NCBI GenBank assembly: GCA_003224235.1
Contig: QHYU01000138.1
Span: 1-64,000, forward strand
Source: Acidobacteriota bacterium
Lineage (GTDB): Bacteria > Acidobacteriota > Terriglobia > Acidiferrales > UBA7541
Reading direction: 5' to 3'
Length of the DNA: 64,000 nucleotides
The translations under genes were made by a program, and so were the position numbers. Below the pieces are notes generated by a model. That model worked only from the letters and a program-made list of their open reading frames with translations, was not told the origin of the DNA and did not search any database. Positions 25,082 to 33,151 of the stretch are shown here, piece after piece. How positions within the stretch are numbered: position 1 is the stretch's first letter; every line of letters begins with the position of its first letter.

Positions 25082-25199
25082 ATCAAAGTAAGAGCTCACC
25101 GCAGAGGCGCAGAACAGAAGACCTTTCTGCGATTTCGCCGTATTTTCTGGGTCTCCGCTGCGCTGAATCTTTAAAATTCCTAGGTTGCCTCGCTTGTTG
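25082..25199. other. ubiX-ubiA intergenic spacer
   Basis: About 118 bases with a CTCACCGCAGAGGCGCAGAA stretch (25096-25115) of the kind often repeated in environmental genomes. No second copy was noticed in this window. Confidence 0.3.
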
Positions 25200-25835
25200 C
25201 TAGGCTTCCTGTGCTTTGCTCTTTCCCTGGCCCTTCCACTGGTACTGCTGCTGCTGCGGCAGGCCGAGCTGCGCCAGGACGCGACAAATGTACTGCGCCA
25301 CCAGGTCGTCAATCGTTTTCGGCTGATGATAGTAGGACGGGATGGCAGGCATGATCACGGCCCCTGCCTGCTGCGCGCGGAGCATGTTTTCCAGATGAAT
25401 ACGGTTGAACGGCGTGTCCCGGATGGCCAGCACCAGCCGTCGGCCTTCTTTCAACACCACATCGGCCGCGCGGGCGAGCAAGTCGTCGCTGGTGCCGCCG
25501 GCAATCGCCGCGAGCGTGCCCATCGAGCAGGGAATCACCACCATCGCGTCCACTGGATAGCTGCCCGAAGCGATCGATGCGCCCACATCTTTATTGGACA
25601 GCACTTCGATCTTGGTGGTGCGCATGCCCGTAATCAGAGCCGGCAATTGTTTGGGGTCCGCGGCCACGATCCCCAACTCGTGTGCAAATAGGCGCAGGCC
25701 GGTTTCGGTCACCACCAGATGCACCTGGGCGACGCGTGGGTCGGCGTCGAGCAACCGCAGCGCTGCCTGCGCCAGAATGGCGCCGCTGGCTCCGGTCACA
25801 CCCACGGTGACAACTTTTCCTTCGGAAGGCGTCAT
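25200..25835 (-). CDS. ubiX: UbiX/Pad1-type flavin prenyltransferase
   Basis: A 211-residue FMN-binding protein that makes prenylated FMN, the cofactor of UbiD-type decarboxylases. Motifs: GVTGASGAILA (FMN phosphate), SYPVDAMVVIPCSMGTLAAIA, LLARAADVVLKEGRRLVL, RDTPFNRIHLENM and PAIPSYYHQPKTIDDLV. All are intact. It lies in a same-strand group with ubiA and mqnE. In the futalosine pathway UbiX/UbiD-like proteins (MqnM/MqnL) act on the naphthoate ring, so this is probably the menaquinone member. The UbiD partner is not in the window. Confidence 0.92.
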   Translation of the reverse strand: MTPSEGKVVTVGVTGASGAILAQAALRLLDADPRVAQVHLVVTETGLRLFAHELGIVAADPKQLPALITGMRTTKIEVLSNKDVGASIASGSYPVDAMVVIPCSMGTLAAIAGGTSDDLLARAADVVLKEGRRLVLAIRDTPFNRIHLENMLRAQQAGAVIMPAIPSYYHQPKTIDDLVAQYICRVLAQLGLPQQQQYQWKGQGKSKAQEA

Positions 25836-25880
25836 GGTTCAGCGCGGCACGAGCAGTCTAGGCATCCGCTTCCGCCAAAG

Positions 25881-26912
25881 TCAAGGCGGCTTTAGGAGCA
25901 CTTTGAGGACGCCGGGCTTTTGGGCGTGGCGGATGGCGGCGGGGGCTTCGCGCAGAGGAAAGGCGCGCGCGACGAGGGGTCGCGGGTCAACGCGGCTGGA
26001 GCGCAGCAAGTCCAAAGCGCGAGGAAACGGTCCGCAGCGCGAGCCGACCAAGGTGAGCTCGTGCACCACGATGGGCCACGTCTGCACTTCTGCTGCGCCC
26101 TGAAAGGTGGACTTCAGAACCAGGGTGCCGCGCGGCGCGGTGAGCTGCTGGGCCTGTACGAAGCCCGCAGGTGAGCCGGTAGCTTCGACGACCAGGGAGA
26201 ATTGTTGCTGGCTGGAGCGCCCGCCTTGTCGCGCAGGATTTACGCGCACAGTTGATATGCCGGCCTCGCGGGCCAGCGCCAGCTTGCCGGCATATTTGCC
26301 GAACATTACCACGCGCAGGCCGGCCGTGCGCAGCACCCGGGCGATCAATTGAGCCAGCTTGCCGTCACCCAACACGGCGGCCTCGGGATGATCGCGGATG
26401 CGCACCTGCTCGAGGATTTCGCAGGCGGCGGCGAGCGGTTCGGTGAAAACCGCTTGCTCGTCGGTGACGCTGTCGGGAACGCGGTGGAGGTTGCGCAGCG
26501 GCAGGCTCAGGTACTCGGCAAATGCGCCGTCATGCGCGACGATCCCCAGCACCCGGCGGCGCAGGCAATGCGTGGTGATTCCGCGCCGGCAGTACCGGCA
26601 AAAGTCCGGCCGACCGAGTGCGGCGCAGGCGATGTTGATTTCGCCTACGACACGCCGGCCCAGCCACCGGGAATCGGCGCGACGAAGTGCCTTACCTTTG
26701 CTGCGTAAGGGCGGAGCACCTACCTCGACCACTTCACCGACAAATTCGTGCCCGGGCGTGCCTCGGAAATCGCGGTAGCCGCGCAGGATTTCGAGGTCGG
26801 TATTGCAGATGCCCGCCAGGCGCACGCGCACCAGCGCCCAGCCCGGCACCAGCGCGGGCAAAGGTTTATGAGCGAGACGAAGTTGCTCGTTTTGGACGAC
26901 AGCGGCAAGCAT
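25881..26912 (-). CDS. Zinc-type medium-chain dehydrogenase
   Basis: A 343-residue MDR-family NAD(P)-dependent dehydrogenase. Catalytic zinc region: LAGICNTDLEI and GHEFVGEVVEVG. The structural zinc set is spread as CAALGRPDFCRYCRRGITTHC. The cofactor domain contains AVLGDGKLAQLIARVLR. The N-terminal lobe has an Arg/Lys-rich insertion (LRSKGKALRRADSRWLGR). It precedes ubiX by about 45 nt on the same strand, so it may be transcribed with the menaquinone genes, but no known pathway step explains it. Sugar alcohol or aldehyde substrates are typical of relatives. Confidence 0.82.
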   Translation of the reverse strand: MLAAVVQNEQLRLAHKPLPALVPGWALVRVRLAGICNTDLEILRGYRDFRGTPGHEFVGEVVEVGAPPLRSKGKALRRADSRWLGRRVVGEINIACAALGRPDFCRYCRRGITTHCLRRRVLGIVAHDGAFAEYLSLPLRNLHRVPDSVTDEQAVFTEPLAAACEILEQVRIRDHPEAAVLGDGKLAQLIARVLRTAGLRVVMFGKYAGKLALAREAGISTVRVNPARQGGRSSQQQFSLVVEATGSPAGFVQAQQLTAPRGTLVLKSTFQGAAEVQTWPIVVHELTLVGSRCGPFPRALDLLRSSRVDPRPLVARAFPLREAPAAIRHAQKPGVLKVLLKPP

Positions 26913-26999
26913 CCGGACTCGTGAGCCAGCGAACCGGGGAGCTATCTGGGAGGCGGAAGGCGCTTGAGGCGTGCGGCGCCCATGCGTTCCAGCAGCTCG

Positions 27000-27257
27000 T
27001 CATCGCTTTTTGCCCCTGCGCTTCAAAACACGATCGACGGTCGCGATAGCATCATCCAACCGCGCGATGGTGCGCTCAATTGACTGGCGCGCGGCAGAAG
27101 CAAGACCCTCGAGCTTCTCCACGGCTTCCGGAGACAGCTCGAGATACAGATCCACAGCATTTCGCACTTCGTGAGAGAATGATTTGCCGCGTTGGCGCGC
27201 GCGGCGCGTAAGACGCTGCTTCTGTTGCGGCTCGAAATGAACTAGGGCAGGCTTCAT
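27000..27257 (-). CDS. Small ribbon-helix-helix-like protein (85 aa)
   Basis: 85 residues, rich in Arg and Lys. The N-terminal LVHFEPQQKQRLTRRARQRG then SFSHEVRNAVDLYLEL fits a CopG/Arc-type ribbon-helix-helix: one strand, helix, turn with Gly-Lys-Ser, helix. The C-terminal half is a helical segment (KLEGLASAARQSIERTIARL). GAAGGGGCG precedes the ATG, and an A/T-rich TATATATAAGCTATATCA (27272-27289) just upstream may be promoter or operator. No toxin gene follows, so it is either an orphan antitoxin or a small regulator. Confidence 0.55.
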   Translation of the reverse strand: MKPALVHFEPQQKQRLTRRARQRGKSFSHEVRNAVDLYLELSPEAVEKLEGLASAARQSIERTIARLDDAIATVDRVLKRRGKKR

Positions 27258-27326
27258 CGTTCGCCCCTTCTATATATAAGCTATATCACATTACGAATAC
27301 CCGGCGAATCGGTTTTCCCTCCGGTG

Positions 27327-28838
27327 CTAGCGCAGGGCGGCGGCGAGGGCCGCGGCGAGGGCCGCGGCGAGCGCGGCTTCTTGTTCGGGGAAAACGGTGC
27401 GGAGGTCGAGCACCAGGCTCTGGTCTTCGATGCGGGCAAGCACGGCAGCGGCGTGCGCGGTTGCGCCGCGTTCCCTTTCAGCGGAGTTCGTCCCGGCTGC
27501 GGAGTCACTGCGGTGTTCCGGCTGGCGGAGGCGGGCCTCGAGCTGCGCCGCCGAGTAGCGCGCACTTGCAACCGTGATGACGCGCGTGGGTAGGTGCTCG
27601 GCTGGCGTCGAGCCTCCCCCGATCACCGACTGCCCCGCGCGAATCTCGATTTCTGCCTCACCGGGCGGAAGCTGCGAGCGTAAGCGCTGAACGAACTCTT
27701 GCGCGCGGCGGTCGATTTCGCCGGCGGGGAGGCGAATCATTCGTAAGGCGGGGATTTCATCGAGCGCGCCGCGTAGGCAGGCGCTCAAGGTAACCTCGAG
27801 CGCGGCGATGGTCAGCTTATCGACGCGCAGCGCGCGGAACATCGGATTGCGGCGGATGCGCTCAACTAATTGCTTTTCACCGGCGACTATGCCCGCTTGC
27901 GGCCCGCCCAGCATTTTATCCCCGCTGAAAGAGACTAGCGACGCGCCCGCAGCGAGGCTCGCGCCCACCACTGGCTCTTCGATTCCGTAGGCGGAGAGGT
28001 CCACCAAGCAGCCCGAACCGAGGTCCTCGAACACGGGCAGCCCGACGCGGCGGCCGAGCTCGACCAACTCGTCGAGCGACGGCCTCTCGGTGAAGCCGAC
28101 GATGCGAAAGTTCGACGGATGAACGCGCAGTAACAGGCGCGTGCGCTCGGAAATGGCGCGCTCGTAATCCGCCAGGCGCGTGCGATTTGTTGTCCCGACC
28201 TCGCGCAGCACCGCTCCGCTTTCCGCCATGATGTCGGGAATGCGGAAGCCATCGCCGATTTCAATCAATTCGCCCCGCGAGACAATCACCTCGCCGCCCT
28301 TGGCCAGCGTGTTCAGCACCAGGAAGATAGCGGCGGCGTTGTTGTTAACGACGATGGCGGCCTGGGCGCCGGCCAGCCGGGCCAGCAGGCGTGCGGTGTG
28401 AACATCGCGCTTGCCGCGAGCGCCGGCGGCCAGGTCGTACTCCAAGTTCGAGTATTGCGTGGCGACCTCGCGAACGTGCTCAATCGCCGCGGTGGCTAGG
28501 GGCGCGCGGCCGAGGTTGGTGTGCAGGATCACGCCAGTGGCGTTGATGACCGGGCGCAGGGAGACGGCCGATACGCGCTCGACTTCGACGGCGATTCGCT
28601 CGTCGAGGGCGGCGGGTTCGAGCGCGGCGGCAGCCGCTTTGGGGTCGCGCGCGATCAGAGCGCGGAGGTCGGCCAGCACCGCGCGGGCGATCTCCACCAC
28701 CACCGCGCGGTTCACCCGCTCGCATTGGCGCGCCACACGCGGGCCGCCCAGAAGTTCGTCTACCGCAGGAATCTGTCGGAGCAGAGCCGCGCGTGGATCC
28801 GCGCTCCCCTCAGCAGCGCGATCGGCAGAAGGCTTCAC
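27327..28838 (-). CDS. selA: L-seryl-tRNA(Sec) selenium transferase
   Basis: PLP enzyme of 503 residues that converts Ser-tRNA(Sec) to Sec-tRNA(Sec) with selenophosphate. The N-terminal tRNA-binding domain (RQIPAVDELL...) is followed by the fold-type I core: NATGVILHTNLGRAPLA, YSNLEYDLAAGARGKRD, VNNNAAAIFLVLNTLA and the PLP lysine K308 in SFSGDKMLGGPQAG. The GTG start is the only one near the family N-terminus. It is longer than E. coli SelA (463), mainly from a linker near 445-465 and an Ala-Leu repeat tail. selB, selD and the Sec tRNA are not in the window. It leads a same-strand group with the RHH and dehydrogenase genes. Confidence 0.92.
   Translation of the reverse strand: MKPSADRAAEGSADPRAALLRQIPAVDELLGGPRVARQCERVNRAVVVEIARAVLADLRALIARDPKAAAAALEPAALDERIAVEVERVSAVSLRPVINATGVILHTNLGRAPLATAAIEHVREVATQYSNLEYDLAAGARGKRDVHTARLLARLAGAQAAIVVNNNAAAIFLVLNTLAKGGEVIVSRGELIEIGDGFRIPDIMAESGAVLREVGTTNRTRLADYERAISERTRLLLRVHPSNFRIVGFTERPSLDELVELGRRVGLPVFEDLGSGCLVDLSAYGIEEPVVGASLAAGASLVSFSGDKMLGGPQAGIVAGEKQLVERIRRNPMFRALRVDKLTIAALEVTLSACLRGALDEIPALRMIRLPAGEIDRRAQEFVQRLRSQLPPGEAEIEIRAGQSVIGGGSTPAEHLPTRVITVASARYSAAQLEARLRQPEHRSDSAAGTNSAERERGATAHAAAVLARIEDQSLVLDLRTVFPEQEAALAAALAAALAAALR
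27342..27377 (-). repeat. 12-bp tandem repeat in selA 3' end (3 units)
   Basis: GGCGAGGGCCGC occurs at 27342-27353 and 27354-27365, followed by the variant GGCGAGCGCGGC at 27366-27377. Read on the gene strand each unit encodes four residues (Ala/Leu), so copy-number change would keep the frame. Confidence 0.8.
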
Positions 28839-29029
28839 AGCCCAGGTATTTCAGCACAGGCGGGGCAGCAGAGCAACCGCCGCGGTACTGCCTTTCGATT
28901 ACGATGGGCAAGCGAGGGAAACGGCCGCGCTTGCGGCTCTGGTATTGTCTGATCCGTATCGTCCCGCTGGCGCGCGGTTGACGCCTGCACGGCTCGGCAC
29001 TACGCTTTCTTTTCCCCCTTCCCGCGGTC

Positions 29030-29635
29030 ATGACTACAGTTGACGAAGACTTGAACCAGCTTGAGAAGGACATCCGCCAGCTCAAGGTCGAGTACGATCA
29101 ATACTTTGGCGGCGGGAAGAAGCGTCCCCCTGCGGACATCGAGTGGCGCATCGAGCAGCTGATTAGACGCTACGCCGAACGCATTGCGGAGATCAACTTC
29201 GGCCAACGCTTCCGGTACAACAATCTGGCACAGACCTATGCGAAATATCGGGAAGTCTTTCGCAAGCGGTTCAAGCAGAAAGAAGAGGGCACCGTGTCGC
29301 GCCACTTTGGCGTCGCGGCCAAGGCCATCGAAGCCGAACGAACCGGTGGCCGCCCGGTTGATGGCGCGGCGGGCCCAAAGCCTGGGACGCTCTTCGCCGT
29401 GACCTGTTCGGACCCCGATAGCGAACCCGAGAAGGTGGAGCAGCTATTCCGGGCCTTCCGGAGCGCCAAGGAAAGCGCTGGAGAGAGCACCGATCGGCTA
29501 ACGCAGCAAAACTTCCGGGAATTCCTGCGACGGAAGACGCAGCAACTGAAGACTGGCGAGGGCTCCCAGCAGCTGGAATACGTCGTGGCGCTGGAAGGCG
29601 GGCAGGTCCGGCTGAAGGCGCGGGTAAAAAAGTAG
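29030..29635 (+). CDS. MXAN_5187-like hypothetical protein
   Basis: A 201-residue soluble protein with many charged helices. DLNQLEKDIRQLKVEYDQYF followed by GGKKRPPADIEWRIEQLIRRY and FRYNNLAQTYAKYREVFRKR matches, from memory, the conserved domain first named in Myxococcus MXAN_5187. In other proteins this domain follows PilZ or GYF-like regions; here it stands nearly alone, with a C-terminal segment (LEYVVALEGGQVRLKARVKK) of predicted strands. No signal peptide. Function unknown. It lies about 200 nt upstream of purH. Confidence 0.65.
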   Translation: MTTVDEDLNQLEKDIRQLKVEYDQYFGGGKKRPPADIEWRIEQLIRRYAERIAEINFGQRFRYNNLAQTYAKYREVFRKRFKQKEEGTVSRHFGVAAKAIEAERTGGRPVDGAAGPKPGTLFAVTCSDPDSEPEKVEQLFRAFRSAKESAGESTDRLTQQNFREFLRRKTQQLKTGEGSQQLEYVVALEGGQVRLKARVKK

Positions 29636-29837
29636 GCCAGAGAAAGTCGCCGCGCGAACGGCGAAACTCGCAACGCCAAAAAAATAGAACAAAAACAAAT
29701 CCCCAACTGCAGCCGCCTCAGACGCAACCTGGGAAGGTCTTCCCGAACCATCCACTAACGAGCTTTCGAAAAGCTCCTTTGGGAATCCATCGAGGACAAA
29801 TAGAATAGAGACCTTTTCTGCTGCGCCGGAGGCGCGC

Positions 29838-31427
29838 GTGCCCATCGAGCGAGCACTGATCAGCGTGTATGACAAAACTGGTTTGCTGGAGTTCGCGTGC
29901 CGGCTGGCAGCGCTGGGAGTCGAGATCATTTCCACTGGCGGTACGGCGAAGCTACTTCGCGAGGCAGGGCTGCAGGCCCGCGATGTGGTCGAGCTGACCG
30001 GCTGGCCGGAGATGCTCGGCGGGCGCGTCAAGACGCTGCACCCGAAGGTTCACGGAGGTATCCTTTTTCGTCGCGGCAACGCGGGTGACCGCAAACAGGC
30101 GGCCGAGCGCGGAATCACCCCGATTGACCTGGTCGTGGTGAACCTTTACCCCTTTGAGGCTACCGCCGCGCAGGACGGGCTCGACGCCCAGGAGCTGATT
30201 GAGAACATCGACATCGGCGGGCCGGCGCTGGTGCGGTCAGCGGCAAAGAATTTCGAGAGCGTCGCGGTGGTCGTCGACCCGGCGGACTACCCTCGCGTGG
30301 CTCGGGAGCTCGAAGCGGCGCGTGAATTGAGTCTCGCGACGCGGCTCGACCTGGCGCGGAGAGCATTCTCGGCCACCACGCGTTACGACGGGCTGATTGC
30401 CACCGAACTAGAGCGGCTCACCGCTGCCGATGGCGTTGTGCGACTGGGCGAGCGTCCAGCGCTCCCCGAGCGACTCCACCTTGCGCTGGCGCGGAAGCAG
30501 AGCTTGCGCTATGGCGAGAATCCACATCAACAGGCGGCGCTCTACGTCTCAGCCGGGCGTCCAGCCGAAGGGCTGGCCGGCGCGCGGCAACTGCAAGGGA
30601 AAGAGCTTTCCTACAATAACCTGGTGGACCTGGACGCAGCGTGGGCGCTGGCGCAGGAGTTTACGCTGCCAGCAGCGGTCATCGTCAAGCATAGCAACCC
30701 CTGCGGGGCCGCCGAGCAGAAGACGTTGCTGGAGGCCTACCGGAAAGCCTACGCCTGCGACCCGGTGTCGGCGTATGGCGGTATTGTGGCGGTTAACCGG
30801 CCGATGGACGCAGCCACAGCCAAGGAAGTCAGCAAACTCTTCGTCGAGTGCATCGTCGCGCCGGGGTATGAAGTGACTGCCGGGGAATGGCTTTCCTCGA
30901 AGAAAAACCTGCGGTTGATGGAGATGCCGGCGAGCGCTCCTTCAGCTCTGCTCACGGGCGAGGCGGCGCAGGAACTGGAGCTGAAGCGCATTGCGGGAGG
31001 AGTGCTGGTGCAGGAGCCCGACCACTACCAACTCGCGCAGAGCGCGCTGAAAACAGTGACCGAGCGAGCTCCCACACGTTCAGAGATTGACGCGCTGCTG
31101 TTTGCCTGGAAGGTGGTGAAGCACGTCAAGTCAAACGCCATCGTGTTTGCGCGCGACGGGCAGACGCTCGCAGTGGGCGCAGGGCAGATGAGCCGCGTGG
31201 ACTCCGTCAAGCTGGCCGTGATGAAGGCCCAGGAGTCGCTGGCGGGGAGTGTGGTAGCCTCGGATGCATTCTTTCCGTTCCCTGACGGCGTTGAGGAATC
31301 GGCCCGCGCGGGGGCCACTGCGGTGATCCAGCCAGGGGGATCGGTGCGCGACGCCGAGGTAATCGCTGTGGCAAACAACCTGGGCCTCGCCATGGTCTTC
31401 ACTGGCGTGCGCCACTTCCGGCACTGA
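29838..31427 (+). CDS. purH: Bifunctional AICAR transformylase / IMP cyclohydrolase
   Basis: Last two steps of de novo purine synthesis, 529 residues. The N-terminal MGS-like IMP cyclohydrolase domain (about 1-195) shows SVYDKTGLLEF, STGGTAKLL, GRVKTLHPKVHGGIL and NLYPFEATA. The C-terminal AICAR transformylase domain shows LRYGENPHQQAALY, KELSYNNLVDLDAAW and the catalytic KHSNPCG. Length is normal. The GTG start has GGAGG 7 nt upstream. It stands as a single transcription unit. Confidence 0.96.
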   Translation: MPIERALISVYDKTGLLEFACRLAALGVEIISTGGTAKLLREAGLQARDVVELTGWPEMLGGRVKTLHPKVHGGILFRRGNAGDRKQAAERGITPIDLVVVNLYPFEATAAQDGLDAQELIENIDIGGPALVRSAAKNFESVAVVVDPADYPRVARELEAARELSLATRLDLARRAFSATTRYDGLIATELERLTAADGVVRLGERPALPERLHLALARKQSLRYGENPHQQAALYVSAGRPAEGLAGARQLQGKELSYNNLVDLDAAWALAQEFTLPAAVIVKHSNPCGAAEQKTLLEAYRKAYACDPVSAYGGIVAVNRPMDAATAKEVSKLFVECIVAPGYEVTAGEWLSSKKNLRLMEMPASAPSALLTGEAAQELELKRIAGGVLVQEPDHYQLAQSALKTVTERAPTRSEIDALLFAWKVVKHVKSNAIVFARDGQTLAVGAGQMSRVDSVKLAVMKAQESLAGSVVASDAFFPFPDGVEESARAGATAVIQPGGSVRDAEVIAVANNLGLAMVFTGVRHFRH

Positions 31428-31596
31428 TCGAAATTCTTCTATCGAGATCTCTTATTCCGTCAGGACATGACCGGTGAGAGCATAGCGGGGCTCTGGAAGG
31501 AACTGCTATTGCCTTGCTCTTCCAGGAGCAGGTAGTAAGTCAGCCGTTGCTTTGATGAGACTTGGTGGACCGTCTGAGCCAGCCCGCCGCGGCGGG

Positions 31597-31608
31597 CTCG
31601 GAATGACA
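31597..31608 (-). repeat. Dispersed repeat core, copy 1 (minus orientation)
   Basis: On the minus strand TGTCATTCCGAG follows the palindrome CCCGCCGCGGCGGG (31583-31596). The same 12-mer opens the copy at 55435, and 56356 has a one-base variant (TCATCCCGA). It sits in the gap between purH and arsM. Confidence 0.5.
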
Positions 31609-31642
31609 GCGCCGGGCGCTGACGCGCGCTGACTGTGGCGAG

Positions 31643-32464
31643 CTACACGGCCTGGGGTTTGCGGGCGCGCACGAAAGCGCTCATGAATTTGCCGTCCACG
31701 AGCTGCGCAACGGCGTCCACGTCAATGCCTGCTTGAGACAAGAATTTCCGCGCTTCTTCGACGCGGTAGATTCGCGTGGGCTCCACCTCCAGCGCTTCGA
31801 ATCCCGCGCGGGCTAGCTTGGCCCGATATTCGTTTTCCTCAAGCGCGCCGGCGACACACCCGATCCAGAGCTCGATACTGCGGCGAATCACCACCGGTAT
31901 CTTGCCGCGAACCACCACGTCGGAGACCGCCAGCCGGCCGCCCGGCCGCAGGACGCGGAAAGCCTCCGCCAGAACGCGATCCTTGTCTGCCGAAAGGTTG
32001 ATCACACAGTTGGAAATGATCACGTCGACGGAATTGTCCGGCAGCGGGATATTCTCAATCGCGCCTTTCAGGAACTCCACGTTCTCGATGCTGCTCCTGC
32101 GCTGATTTGCGCGGGCGAGAGCCAGCATCTCGTCGGTCATGTCCAGCCCGTAGGCCTTTCCAGCAGGTCCCACTTTGCGGGCGGAAAGCAAAACGTCAAT
32201 CCCGCCGCCGGAGCCCAGATCGAGGACCGTTTCGCCGGGACGCAACTGCGCCAAGGCGCTGGGATTCCCGCAGCCCAGCGACGCAGTCACTGCTTCTTCA
32301 GGAAGGCCCGCGGTTTCATTCTCACTGTAGAGGTTGGAGGTAATGGGGTCATCGTGGCCCGTCTCCGCCGCGCCGCCGCAGCAGGCCTTGCCGCCGCCCG
32401 CGACGCGACGCGCCGCCTCTGCATATTTTTCTTTTACGATCTCTTTGATTTCTTGCTGGCCCAT
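31643..32464 (-). CDS. arsM: Arsenite S-adenosylmethionine methyltransferase
   Basis: A 273-residue cytosolic enzyme that methylates As(III) stepwise with SAM, giving volatile or oxidisable products. The SAM motif is [12 protein letters not shown] (81-92), with GLDMTDEML following. Arsenic-binding cysteines typical of ArsM are present: the CC pair at 28-29, C65 (SLGCGNP), C152 (SNCVINL) and C203 (WIGCVAG). The ribosome site AGGAGG lies just before the ATG. It follows an ArsR-type repressor by 48 nt on the same strand, a compact arsenic-inducible unit. Confidence 0.93.
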   Translation of the reverse strand: MGQQEIKEIVKEKYAEAARRVAGGGKACCGGAAETGHDDPITSNLYSENETAGLPEEAVTASLGCGNPSALAQLRPGETVLDLGSGGGIDVLLSARKVGPAGKAYGLDMTDEMLALARANQRRSSIENVEFLKGAIENIPLPDNSVDVIISNCVINLSADKDRVLAEAFRVLRPGGRLAVSDVVVRGKIPVVIRRSIELWIGCVAGALEENEYRAKLARAGFEALEVEPTRIYRVEEARKFLSQAGIDVDAVAQLVDGKFMSAFVRARKPQAV

Positions 32465-32512
32465 CGCGCCTCCTTTGTAATCCTCACCGATCCTGAATGT
32501 CTGAAGGTGTAT

Positions 32513-32860
32513 TTAGGGGCGAAGCTGAACAACTGAGTCCGCTCGAATGGCCTTGCTCCGGGTGCAACACTCTTCGTAAAGAAAGGCCAGAAGCTCACGT
32601 AAGGCCTCGGCGTTGGCCGCATACCAGAGAAACTGCCGTTCCCGGCGAACGGTGACCAAATCCACGTTTTTGAGTTTTTCCAGGTGATGGGAGAGCGTGG
32701 AACCGGGAATACCGAGTTCCGACTGGATGTCGCCCACGACCATGCCCTGCGGATGGGCGGAGAGCAGCTGTCGCATGATGCGAAGTCGGGGAACGGTGCC
32801 CATGGCCGACAGCATGTTGGCATAGCGGGCGACTTGGCGGGGAGAGGGCTTGGCTTCCAC
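32513..32860 (-). CDS. ArsR-family arsenic-responsive repressor
   Basis: A 115-residue winged-helix repressor. The DNA-binding helices are IQSELGIPGSTLSHHLEKLKN, followed by the wing VTVRRERQFLWYAA. There is no ELCVCDL motif in the recognition helix; instead a vicinal Cys pair near residues 97-98 (YEECCTRSK) could bind As(III), as in ArsR variants with C-terminal sites. The GTG start lies 7 nt after a -10 element, so the message would be leaderless. It is upstream of arsM and should be released from DNA by arsenite. Confidence 0.85.
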   Translation of the reverse strand: MEAKPSPRQVARYANMLSAMGTVPRLRIMRQLLSAHPQGMVVGDIQSELGIPGSTLSHHLEKLKNVDLVTVRRERQFLWYAANAEALRELLAFLYEECCTRSKAIRADSVVQLRP

Positions 32861-32866
32861 AATTCT

Positions 32867-32894
32867 ACAATAGCAGAAATATGGAAACTGTCAA
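32867..32894 (-). promoter_or_regulatory. Promoter of arsR-arsM
   Basis: On the minus strand TTGACA (32889-32894), a 16-nt spacer and TATTGT (32867-32872) lie immediately before the GTG at 32860. The predicted transcript begins at or within a few bases of the start codon. The ArsR operator is expected to overlap this stretch. Confidence 0.55.
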
Positions 32895-33103
32895 CCACTT
32901 TCTCCTGCCCCGCGGCCCCGCTGCCACCCGGAAACTGCCACCTGGCAGGACAGATATGCTCGTCTCTGTTTCTAGGGCCCGCGATGAAGCGGCTAGACTG
33001 ACTTTTTTCCGAGGCCCCGCAAGGAATCTTTGTCCCAGTCAAGGGTTTGCGCATCCAAGTTGGTTGGTACTTTCGGGGCTGGAAACGCTGGCGCGCAACG
33101 GCT

Positions 33104-33133
33104 TTGACCAGTGCGCGGGGCGTATAGGATAAT
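33104..33133 (+). promoter_or_regulatory. Promoter of the TPR gene and possibly of the ispE-prs operon
   Basis: TTGACC (33104-33109), an 18-nt spacer and GATAAT (33128-33133) precede the ATG by 18 nt. A GGTGG ribosome site lies between. Confidence 0.5.
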
Positions 33134-33151
33134 GCTTTTTTTGGTGGCCGA

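Noticed and set aside
25082..25312. N-terminal extension of the UbiA-type protein by 77 residues
   Set aside because: Residues are Ser/Arg-rich noncoding-like and overlap the end of ubiX; the family start is at 25081.
26934..26999. Short minus-strand stretch SDDELLERMGAARLKRLPPPR between the RHH and dehydrogenase genes
   Set aside because: Only about 26 codons with no start codon in frame.
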